Source: Cryptomeria japonica
Taxonomy: Eukaryota; Streptophyta; Pinopsida; Cupressales; Cupressaceae
Reading direction: 5' to 3'
DNA length: 64,000 nucleotides
Assembly (NCBI RefSeq): GCF_030272615.1
Contig: NC_081408.1
Location: 311,629,118-311,693,117 of the forward strand
Each line of letters opens with the position of its first letter. Within the stretch, counting starts at the first letter, position 1. The notes below the pieces were generated by a model. It saw nothing but the letters and a program-made list of their open reading frames with translations. It had not been told where the DNA came from and ran no database searches. Below, in pieces: positions 26,738-35,736 of the stretch. The position numbers were made by a program, and so were the translations under genes.

Positions 26738-28537
26738 ATGGCACCTAAAAACCAAATGGCAAGAGAGATTGAAGAGTTGAAGGTAGCCCTAGAACAAAAA
26801 GAAAGAGAGAATAGAGAATTAGAGGCAACCAAGGAAAGGGAAGAAAGACAAATGAGAAGGGAGAGACTTCAATAGTTAGGAAGGATAGAAGCCTTAGAGA
26901 AAGAAAGAAGAGACCCTATAAGAGAAGAGAATCATGAAGAAAACAATGAAGGAGAAGAGCAAGCACATGAGAGACATAGGGATAAAGAAGACCCTAACGA
27001 GAGGATGTTCATAAGATTGATTAAGGCAGTACAAGGTACTGGTATGAAGACACAAGTTGATTTGCCAATCTACCAAGTCAAGATGGAGAGTGAAGAAGTT
27101 CTTGGTTGGATAGAGGCACTTGAGAATTATTTTGATCTAGACGATATAGATGGAGACAAGAAGGTGAAAATAGAAAAAGCAAGGCTAAGGGGAACAACCA
27201 TTACATGGTGGACAAGTATTCAAAATGAGAGAGAGGATAGGGGATTGAATAAAATATTAGATTGGGAGAGGATGAATACTATGGTTAGGAGTCAATTTTT
27301 GTCGTCAGACTTGGCAATCCAGATAAAGATGAGGAGAAACAACTTGAAACAAAAGGACTTAGATGTAATGTCCTATACTGAACAATTTCACATCCTGAGC
27401 ATTAGGGGAGGAGCAGAAAATGAAGATGAGAAGGTGGCTAGATACATCAATGGCCTCAAGTACAATATTCAGGATGAGATAGGGTTGAATATGCCTAGAA
27501 CCCTTGGAGAATGCTTTCAGTTAGCAGTGAGAGCAAAAGAGAAGTTAAAGAGGAAGAATGAAAGACAAGGAAACAATAGAGGAGGTGGATTCATGAGAGG
27601 AAGAGGAGGAAGAACAAATCAGACTTGGGAAGATAAGAATAAAGACAAAGGTAATACTTTAGAGCCAAGAGGAGGATACAACCATAGAGGTGGAAGATTT
27701 GGAGTAGGAAGAGGAAGTGGAACTTTTCAAGGTAAATGTTTCAATTGTAATGAGGTAGGTCATCAATCCTTTAGGTGACCTAAATGGGTTGAATCTGATA
27801 AAGTAAAAGAGAGAAGAGTGGGTTTGACACAAGAAGAAGAGAAGAAGGAAGATGGTGGACCAGTGCTAGCATATCTAGAGACAGAGGGAGAATTCCTTAT
27901 GGTAAGATAAGGTGAGCAAATAAAAGAACCAAAGGTGAACATTTCTAGAACATATTGTTTGAGCAAGGGTAAATTATGTCAATTGATTATAGATTCTGGT
28001 TCACATAATAATTTGGTTTCATTTGATATGGTGACTAAGTCGGGATTGACAATAGTAGATCATCCTAACCCTTATAAGGCCACTTGGGTTGATCAAGGGT
28101 TGAATATGGAGGTTAGGAAGAGAGCTCTTGTTAATTTTTCAATTGGTCCTTATCATGATCAGGTAATGTGTGATATCATACCTATGAGTTGTGGACATAT
28201 AATTTTGGGTAGACCATGGCAATGGGCAAGAAGAACTCTTCATGATGGTTACTCAAATGCCTACATTGTGCGTAAGGGGAGACAAAGATATAAGTTACAA
28301 CCTCTGGATTACAAAAGTAATGACAAGATGGTGATGTGTTTTGGAAGCAACATTCCATTGAATGACCAGGTTAGAGATGAGTATGATACTAGTTGGGGGC
28401 AGCAAACCCAAGGCAACAAAAATTTGGTTATGATAGAGCAGCAAATCAATCCTAAAAGAGCAGCCGATTGGGACTTAAACTATGTTCAAATAGGCACTAT
28501 TAAGTGTCCATTTCAAGGTCAGATGAAGGGAGGATAG
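26738..28537 (+). pseudogene. gag-pro polyprotein with three nonsense codons
   Basis: One frame runs from ATG 26738 to TAG near 28537 and is broken only by three stops: TAG 26873-26875, TGA 27776-27778 and a TAA near 27908. In order: an acidic/basic coiled-coil-like N-terminus; a retrotransposon gag domain (about 27060-27540, WIEALENYFDLDD, ITWWTSI, YTEQFHILS); an Arg/Gly-rich region; a zinc knuckle CFNCNEVGHQSFR whose final Cys codon has become the TGA; and an aspartic protease with LIIDSGSHNNLVS near 27985 and HIILGRPWQ near 28200. Gag packages element RNA and the protease cleaves the polyprotein. As it stands the protease could only be made by read-through. Confidence 0.9.
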
Positions 28538-28791
28538 GTACAGGTGGTGCAACAAACAACAAACCACTATGAAGCAACAAAATAAAATGGGGCAGCAAGG
28601 TAGAAGTCTGATTCAAAAATAGGGTCAAATACATTTTATTTTCATTCTAATACTTTTGGAAAAGTGAGTGGAGGTGATGGAAGCAAAAGGATCACATTGG
28701 GAGACCAACAAATGAGGAGGCATTGGCTAGTTGATGGAGGCAAACTCAAGCCAAACTCTTGGGACAAGAGTTTTTTCCTTTTTGGGGAGCA

Positions 28792-30398
28792 TGGTGCAGG
28801 TGCATTTGGAAGACTAAAGGACTCAATCAAGCCATTAAATACTTTTGAATGTCATATGAATACAAGTGCAATAAATTATAATGTCTTATGGCCCATTATG
28901 GCCTTTAATGCTGAAAAATGTAATAAGTTGTAAATTGTCCTGGAGGGCCTGGTAAGGACCTTAGGATCAACAAAAAAAAAAGATGTAATGGGAATTTATG
29001 GCTTAGAGAGTCTAGGAAGGTTTATAAAATTTTAAACAAAACATCTCAAGACATTTCATGTCAATAGTTAGGAGTTTTAATCAAATTATGTCATTTTCCC
29101 AAAGTTGACAAATTTGAATATTTGAAATAGGTAGTTTTGGGGGAAAATTAGTTTTTAAGAGTTAAATTTTTTTTAAATGAAATGTAACACATCAAAATTG
29201 GTTTATATAGTTAGGGAGAAGTTATAAATGGGAAATGAAATGCTTTGTATGGCAGATCATGATGGTGTATGGACTGGGAACCAAGAAATTCAATAAAACA
29301 CTCTATTTTCTGCCATTTTTTATGTTTGGTGCATTGTAATTTTGATTTTTATTGGTGCTGTTGATCTCAAATGATTTTAGGACTTGTAGAAACCATGGAT
29401 ACATTGTTTTATGCACTGAAAATTCATTCTTGGTTTCAGTTTGTAATTCTGGGTTGATTGTTAACACATTTTGACTAGTTTTTTAATCAAGAAAAGTGAT
29501 TTTCTAACATGAAGAAGTCATTCCATGATTGAAACAGGATTGTGAATCATGGGATGTCTCCATTTAACATGTAAAATTATTTCCTAACTATATAATGTGC
29601 AGATAAGTTGGAGAAAGGGGTGATCACCATTGGAAAAGAGTGAAAATTGCATTGAAAATGTTTGCTAAGAAGCAGCAGTAGCGAATCCACCTTGAGGAGG
29701 GGTACATTTTATGTTTTATAGTGTTGAAACATGTCAAATTAAATGTTAAACCATCATCATTTGGATGGTATAGTGTTTTTAAGTGGGATATGTGAGGAAA
29801 CTCACTTTTGAGGGTTTGTGAGAGGCTAAATTTGGGATTTTGCATCTAAGAAGGTTAAACCTTGAAAATAATTGCATTTTCCTTAGTTTTTAACCATATT
29901 GGATGAATTTTTGAGTGTTTGGGAATCAGGGAGTAAAAAAATTATATACTTCCTTTGTTAAATTTCCAGTTTTTGGGCCTAAAAACGGTGCATAGTTACA
30001 TGACAGCATATACTTTCCAAAACAACCATATGCAGGATTTTTATATGTCAAAGTAAAGCCAAATGGGTGCCTGAATATAAAATTTATTTAGTTAGTTTTT
30101 TGAAAATTTTTGGAGAAAACAATTAATTTTCCTCGTTGTAGGGCTAATTGGGCAACTATGCCTAGAAGGCTAAAAAGAGGGCTTTGCACTTAAACCAGTT
30201 CTTGGAACCACAAAACCAGTTGAAAAAACTTATTTGGAGGTTTTATAAATATTCCATACCTTTGGAATCATTTGGAGAAGTTTTGGTTTGCATTTGACCT
30301 ATTTGAGCCATTTGGGTGCTTGTAGGCCTAGGGGTTTGGACCTTGTATTTCCCTTGTAAACATTAAAGATTCATATATTAAACCCTCCCACTACATCA
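28792..30398 (+). repeat. 3' LTR of the gag-pro element
   Basis: Right long terminal repeat, matching 25074-26679 throughout. It follows the G-rich polypurine-like tract and ends CTACATCA before the remaining part of the solo Copia LTR. Confidence 0.92.
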
Positions 30399-30564
30399 CT
30401 TTTATTCTATGATTATTTTTTATCCTTAATTGGTTTATCTATTATTCCGGTATTAATGTTTTGGGTTTTAGTATTAAAGTTTAAATTTCTAATGGTTTTA
30501 GTAATCTGACAACTGATTCACCCCACCCTCTCAATTGTCTTCTGATTATTTGAATTGTCTAATA

Positions 30565-31390
30565 GGTTTCTAATATGGAAATGGCTGAGGATGATAGTGG
30601 TATGACCATGGACTGTCTGGATATCAAGGATATGGAGGACCCTGAGTATAAACCAAAAATTGAAGGGGATTTTATGGTGACCCCGGGAACTAACAGTAGC
30701 AATAAAACCAATCCTCCAAGGTGGGTGGCTAGTAAGTTCAAATATAGTAGCAGGAAAATCCAAGACCTAGAGCCACCCACAAAAAAGAAATTGAAACTTA
30801 TCAAATCTAGTGGGTCCAAAGTCCTAGACCATGAGATTAGGTTGCAAATCCCTATCAAGGTGGATGATGAGAAACAAGGGAGTGTGATTAATGAAAATAA
30901 AGGTGAGATAAAGGAGGAGAGGGTGATGGGAAATTTGCTATTGGAGACTACCAAAATTCAGGAGAACTATTGGAAGTGGGTGGAGAAGGAAATTGGATCC
31001 CTAAAATATGGGATTAAAGGAATTGTTGACACCTTCACGGAATCTCCTGGGCCCAATAAATCTGAGATGATCATGAGTATGATCCAAAAAATTTCACAGG
31101 ATGTGGAAACCATGAAGGTAAACCAAGAGTGTAGAATTGAGAAGTTGGAAGAGGATTTCAATGAGATCAAGGAAAACATGAACAATCTGGTGGAAATCAA
31201 TAGGCAGGCGATGAGCAATAGCATTGATGGCTTGGAAAAGATTAATTCCATGATGACTGATTATAGAACCAGGACCATTGCCAGTGACCCTCAAATGGGA
31301 GAAAAGAAGAAAAAGATTTCTTCGAAGGGTGGACAAAGTGATGCTACTAGGAAGATTAGTTTGAGTCCATGTAATAGAACCAGGAGCTAG
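30565..31390 (+). pseudogene. LINE-3 ORF3, C-terminal half
   Basis: Open from ATG 30575 to TAG 31390 (271 codons), continuing ORF3 after the LTR insertion. It lines up with LINE-1 ORF3: MTMDCLDIKD and EDPEYKP (LINE-1 MAMDWYDLHV and DNPEYWT), a basic stretch PPTKKKLKLIK, LQIPIKVDDE (LINE-1 LDIPLNVD), WKWVEKEIGSLKYGIKGIVD (LINE-1 HWVSREILFIKYGLKGI), then a predicted coiled coil MIQKISQDVETMKVNQECRI onward. The intact length of this half suggests that ORF3 was selected while the family was active. The function is unknown. Confidence 0.8.
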
Positions 31391-31604
31391 AGCTAGGACC
31401 AGGGAACCTCCAGATTCATCATGGAGGACTTGGAGAAGAATAATAAGAGTATTATTTTAAAAAATACTAAATTGATTCTCTCTCTTAGTTGAGTGTGTGG
31501 TACTATTTTTTGGTTTAACTTTTTGTTTTTTGTTGTCAGTCTATGTGGGCCTTATCCCCTGTTCTGATTAGTTTTTTGGTCTTGTTGGCTACTAGCCTTG
31601 GTCT

Positions 31605-31654
31605 ATAATACTTTGGGTTTTAGGTCCTTGTAAAACCTGTTTATCTTTATCAAA
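31605..31654 (+). repeat. LINE 3' tail motif (LINE-3 copy)
   Basis: GGGTTTTAGGTCCTTGTAAA then ACCTGTTTATCTTTATCAAA ends LINE-3 right before the target duplication. It is the same tail type as LINE-1 and the 804-bp element. Confidence 0.8.
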
Positions 31655-31670
31655 AACAAATGTCTTATTC

Positions 31671-32640
31671 TTTGGATCTTTATTACCCTTCCACAAAAAA
31701 TGTTTTAACCCTTGTTTCAAGATTTGACAATAATCCTTTTGGAATGGGCAACACTGAGATGATATAATTTTTGGAGTTGAAGCCAAAACTATCTTAACCA
31801 TAAGGAGCCTACCTACCAAGGAAAGCCAAGTAGTTTTCCAAGAGGCTATTCAATTTTGAATTGTTGAAGAGATGCCTAACCAAAATGAGCTCTTGTTTCT
31901 CCCCATAAATACAAGAATTCCCAAATACTTGTAAGGTAGTACATCAAGTTTGAAACCAAGAAACTTTGACATAATCTACATTAAAGATGGGGAACAATTA
32001 AGTAAAAATATCTTGGATTTGGAAGCATTAATTTTTGACCTGAAATCTCACAATATTTATCTAGAACTTGCTTGATAACCTTAGCTTCCCTCATAGACGG
32101 TTTTCCTAGAATATGTGTGTCATCTACAAATAAAATATGAGCAATTATAATGACTATTTGGGGGATTTTCAAACCTTTCCATAAATTGTTTTGGTGATAA
32201 GCAGTAGTAGTATGATTGAGAGATTCTACTAAAATGATGAAAAGATAAGGAGATAATGGATCCCCTTGGTGGACTCCCTGAGATGTCAAAAAGAAGCCAC
32301 ATAGAATACCATTAAATAAAGAAAAAATTTAGCTGCTGAGATACTTTACATTATCCATTGACACTATTTCTTGAAAAAACTGAACTTGAGGACTTGCTCC
32401 AAAAAAGTCCACTTAACTTGATCATACACCTTCATCATATCTAATTTAATGATCATAACCTTAGTATTATTGTACATGGCCAAATGAAAAACCTCATGTT
32501 CAATTAGAGCACCTTTAGATGTCTCCTTGCCCAAACAAATCCTCCTTGTTCCTCCAAAATTAATTTAGGAATGAGTTTTGCCAGTCGGGGGGATATGGCT
32601 TTGGTAAACATTTTATACACAATGTTACACTTTATTTATC
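31671..32640 (-). pseudogene. LINE-2 reverse transcriptase, first part
   Basis: Shows YKMFTKAISPRLAKLIPKLI and EEQGGFVWARRHLKVL (near 32620-32520), SQGVHQGDPLSPYLF near 32280, the catalytic FVDDTHILGKPSMREA near 32120, CEISGQK, and GRLLMVKIVLAST with FLWKGNKDPKNKTF at the LINE-3 junction. The FVDD box is intact. Stops and frame changes lie between blocks. The sequence differs clearly from LINE-1, so it is another LINE family. Confidence 0.88.
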
Positions 32641-32678
32641 TATCCCTAATTATATTCTCAGATTATTTCTTCATCTAT

Positions 32679-32681
<3 letters not shown>

Positions 32682-32767
<86 letters not shown>

Positions 32768-32775
32768 ATGCTTTA

Positions 32776-32868
<93 letters not shown>
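32682..32868. repeat. (CT)n then (TA)n compound microsatellite
   Basis: An uninterrupted (CT)n run covers about 32682-32766 and a (TA)n run about 32781-32868, separated by a short unique spacer. An ORF spanning both encodes only Ser/Leu and Ile/Tyr repeats. Confidence 0.97.
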
Positions 32869-32871
<3 letters not shown>

Positions 32872-33720
32872 CCCCTTCCTCTACTTATCTTTCTCTCTTT
32901 ATCCTATCTTATTCCTCCAACTCTCTCCTTTATTCTCCCTCTTTATATCCTCATGTCTATCTCTCTCTTTATCCCTCTACTCTATGTAAGCAATCATAAA
33001 TTAGCAATAAATACATATTATCTCTTTCTCTATCTTCATCTCTCATCTATTTTTCTTCTACTCTATGTAAGAAATAAAAAAATAAATAATTTCATTTTCT
33101 CTCTTTTTCTCCCTAATCTCTCACCACATCTCTTTATTTTTTCTGCCTCTATCTCTCTATATCTATATTTCTCTCTCTTTATGTATATATCTTACCTCCT
33201 CTGTCATTTCGTCCCACTCTCCAACTCTCAAAATATCCCCCCATTATTTATCTCTTTCTCTCCCACACTCTCTCAGATTCAACTCTATATTTATTTCCTC
33301 ACATCAGTGTCTCTTCGACTCTATTAACCTAGATTTCTATCTTTTTGTCTCTCTTTTTCTATTTATCTCTCTATCTTTTTAATTTATTCCTTTTTATCGC
33401 ATCAAATTTATCTAGATATGTCTCTCTCTTTCTCCTTTTATCCCTCTTTCTCCCTCTCTTTGTCTCTTATGTCGTCTTCCCCTTTCTTTCTTTCTCTCCC
33501 TCAACTTCTATATATATATATATATCCTCCCCTCTAAATTTTTTTGTTTTGTATGACTATATTTCATTGTCTTCCCTTATCTCTCTATTTCTCTTTATCT
33601 ACAATTCTCTCACTTGTCTCTTTATCCCATTTCCTCTTTATCTCTTTCTTCGTCCATCTTGCATTCTCCCCTCCCTCTATTTATCTTCCTCCATAATGCA
33701 TTTTCTATATATAATTGGGC
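32869..33720. repeat. Pyrimidine-rich tract
   Basis: About 850 bp in which the plus strand is mostly C and T with words such as TCTCTCTTTATC. It looks like a decayed extension of the CT microsatellite. ORFs of 124-142 codons on the plus strand are composition artefacts (Leu/Ser/Phe/Tyr runs). Confidence 0.8.
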
Positions 33721-34284
33721 ATACATTCCTATCTCTATGCTTATTACTTAGTAAACATGCTTATGTTCACTAAAATCAAATCCAACTAGCTTGTGATTTC
33801 ATTTTTTTCTCATTAATCCAGTCTTTACCCATTATATAGTATTATTGTATGTAGATCCACCCTAGTTATTTTACCTAATTCACATCCATGAATGCAAGGT
33901 CATCCTCAAAACAATGATGTTGATCCACTTATATGTAAAAGTCAAAAGCAATTATCTAGCTAGATACTCATATTGTTCACTTATTTTATAGGATAAATCA
34001 GAATTAATCTTTATAGTTTGATGTTGTGTTTTGATTAAAATAATCATTTTTTACATTACTTAGGATAAACACTTAATGATTTATTATCATTAGTTCATCT
34101 TGCAAGAAAATTCATTTACATTTGTACATGATTTCTACAAGCATTTAGCATTTGAGTACATATAATCACTATCATCATTGCCAATGTGATTCACCTACCA
34201 ATCATTTTAGAATTCATGTTATTTTTTTAATCTTGATATCTTTGAAGGTGTTTTTAAATATTATTAGCTTAATAGGTAACCTTA
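33721..34284. other. No gene seen
   Basis: AT-rich unique-looking sequence between the pyrimidine tract and the SINE. Nothing recognised. Confidence 0.5.
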
Positions 34285-34302
34285 AAGTTTACCTTATAGA
34301 GT

Positions 34303-34452
34303 CCACGGCGTTGAGCTTAACTGGTTAAAACACTGGGTTCTCACTGTGGAGGCCCAAGTTCAATTCCCAATAGGGACATCTAAAGTGGAATTCTAAGTTG
34401 TGACTCTTGGCCTTCCATAATGGGGAAGGTCTTGGGTCAATCTAATCAAAAC

Positions 34453-34505
<53 letters not shown>

Positions 34506-34549
34506 TCAAAATATTGTGGCTATGGCCTATTACCTACCCAAAAAAAAAA
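34303..34549 (+). mobile_element. tRNA-derived SINE with 18-bp target duplication
   Basis: The unit starts TCCACGGCG with an RNA polymerase III A box (TGAGCTTAACTGG, 34313-34325, about base 11) and a B box (AGTTCAATTCCC, 34357-34368, about base 55), the spacing of a tRNA. The body is followed by an (AAT)n microsatellite (about 34453-34505) and a short A-rich tail. The 18-mer AAAGTTTACCTTATAGAG occurs just before (34285-34302) and after (34550-34567) the unit, a perfect target duplication. It has no coding capacity, and a LINE would have mobilised it. Perfect flanks suggest it is younger than most elements here. Confidence 0.93.
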
Positions 34550-34567
34550 AAAGTTTACCTTATAGAG

Positions 34568-35505
34568 AAATCAAGTAGTAGTAGTCAAGTTTGTAGCCAC
34601 ACACTATATCTAAAACAATGAATGAATGCCAAAACAAAGAAGAATAACACTATTATGATTCTTATTCATACACAATATTTTGGTAAATCTTAGTAGTCTC
34701 TAAAAAAACAATATTTACACACATACATGTACCTAAGGGATTAAGCATGGGAGGATCATTTCAAAAGTAGAGCTCTCAAAGTCAAGATGTTCATTGGTCA
34801 TATTATAAGTATAGCTTCAAAAGATCAAGCCCTTAATAAGGATTTGTTTTTATAAATAGAAAGCGCATCTTTTATTAAAAAAGGGAAGTGATCCTCTCAA
34901 TCAACACAACTTAGTAAATATAAAACAAAAGGTTTAACCCAAATTAAGATTATCAGTTTTATGAAAACTTGAAGATTATTTTATTCTTACAGGAAAAATT
35001 TGAACAATTTATAGTAAATATAGACTAATTATTTTTAAAAAAGATATATTATGATTTTTAAAATTATAAATCAATATAAACAAATTTATTCATCCATAAT
35101 TGTGTATGAATTACGTTAAACATTATAACAAAATCTGAAAACTACTACAATCTAATTATTAATTATTTTATTAAGTATTTGAATTCAAGATATACAATAA
35201 TATACTATCGAAAAACAAGTATGATAAAAATAATTAAAAACTGCTCAAAACTCTTTTAGCTTTGGTTGATGAATTATCAATTGTTTCCATCTTAGTTTTT
35301 AAGACGATCTTGCTCCACAATAAAAATACTCATAAACAACATAGTGAAACGATCATGGGGCTGGACAGCCACCATAATGAAATCTGCAATAAAGCGTTTT
35401 CCAACAACAATTGTTATTTGTTGGAAGCAACCAGACATTACTGAAATAAGCCTTACAAGAAGTAAGCAAACAAAAGGGAGAGGATTGCAAGCATGAAAGG
35501 ACTAG
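34568..35505. other. No gene seen; 3' flank of the peptide gene
   Basis: AT-rich sequence. The right 100 bp is the 3' flank of the minus-strand peptide gene. No clear polyadenylation signal could be fixed. Confidence 0.45.
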
Positions 35506-35736
35506 TTAGGGGCATGCCGCAGAGCGACACCCAAATCCATCTGCACAGACGTTGATTTCGCAGCACTTAGGGAGGCGAAACGGTAATGCAACACATGAGG
35601 CATCGTTGAAGCAGATAGCTCTAAAGCATTCTGGTGGTTTTCCTGAAGCAACGCCAATACTCACCATTATTAATACTGCCATCAACATTATACCAACCTT
35701 TCTAACCAGATCTGCGCTACCCATTTTCATTGCCAT
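35506..35736 (-). CDS. Small secreted cysteine-rich peptide
   Basis: Intact single-exon frame of 76 codons from ATG at 35736. An in-frame TAA upstream at 35788-35790 and the absence of another ATG fix the start, though ATGs at codons 3 and 5 are alternatives. The N-terminus has a charged segment and a hydrophobic core (VGIMLMAVLIMVSIGVASG), a typical secretory signal peptide with cleavage likely after Ala-Ser-Gly. The mature part of about 44 residues has eight Cys in the pattern C-x4-C-x5-C-x9-CC-x4-C-x5-C-x4-C, which would allow four disulphides. This suggests an apoplastic defence, inhibitor or signalling peptide, but the spacing is not one I can assign to defensins, thionins, lipid-transfer proteins or snakins. 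A TATA-like CATAAATT lies about 50 nt upstream. It is the only intact non-transposon gene in the window. Confidence 0.72.
   Translation of the reverse strand: MAMKMGSADLVRKVGIMLMAVLIMVSIGVASGKPPECFRAICFNDASCVALPFRLPKCCEINVCADGFGCRSAACP

Larger units (their letters stand above)
25074..30398 (+). mobile_element. Non-autonomous gag-pro LTR retrotransposon (Ty3-like)
   Basis: Two near-identical direct repeats, 25074-26679 (1606 bp) and 28792-30398 (1607 bp), start TGGTGCAGG and end CTACATCA. The interior is only 2.1 kb. A primer-binding site TGGTATCAGAGC (initiator-Met tRNA) lies at 26682-26693 and a G-rich tract TTTTTGGGGAGCA precedes the right LTR. Flanks are ATTTT (25069-25073) and CTTTT (30399-30403), a 5-bp target duplication with one mismatch. 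The interior codes for gag and protease only. Reverse transcriptase, RNase H and integrase are absent, with no trace of them, so it relied on a helper element. Confidence 0.93.
24058..30564 (+). mobile_element. Solo Copia LTR (Copia-1 family), itself interrupted
   Basis: The left part (24058-25073) and right part (30399-30564) together correspond to the 1.2-kb LTR of Copia-1 at 56760-57962. Shared sequence includes TATGTGTTGCA(T/C)TGATGTTT at the start and TTGAA(T/C)TGTCTAA at the end. No internal Copia sequence or second LTR is present: ORF3 of LINE-3 resumes directly at 30565. It is therefore a solo LTR left by recombination. The terminal CA is changed to TA and I see no convincing target duplication. 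The gag-pro element at 25074-30398 sits inside it. Confidence 0.85.
22853..31654 (+). mobile_element. LINE-3, 5'-truncated, same family as LINE-1
   Basis: Plus-strand insertion into LINE-2, flanked by AACAAATGTATCTTATTC (22835-22852) and AACAAATGTCTTATTC (31655-31670), a target duplication differing by two bases. It holds the last part of RNase H, ORF3 and the shared 3' tail. After removing the 6.5-kb LTR insertion in ORF3 it is about 2.3 kb. Truncation inside RNase H is typical of LINE insertion. Because target duplications enclose RNase H, ORF3 and tail together, ORF3 was part of the transposed RNA. Confidence 0.9.
20530..32640 (-). mobile_element. LINE-2, host of the nested insertions
   Basis: Minus-strand LINE in three pieces: 32640-31671 (reverse transcriptase), 22852-21940 (rest of reverse transcriptase and zinc finger) and 21125-20530 (RNase H). 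The first break is LINE-3. Joining the pieces at the target duplication restores the frame across WKGNKDPKNKTF and SMDKFCIPKADGG. The second break is the 804-bp element. Joining across its 10-bp target duplication restores FESWPRFF leading to NIWWERNRRIFINEL. These continuities show one element split twice. It is 5'-truncated near the CT microsatellite at 32682 and has many stops. Confidence 0.9.

Noticed and set aside
32571-33773. Three plus-strand ORFs of 124-142 codons
   Set aside because: They translate CT and TA microsatellites and a pyrimidine tract; the proteins are Leu/Ser/Ile/Tyr runs.
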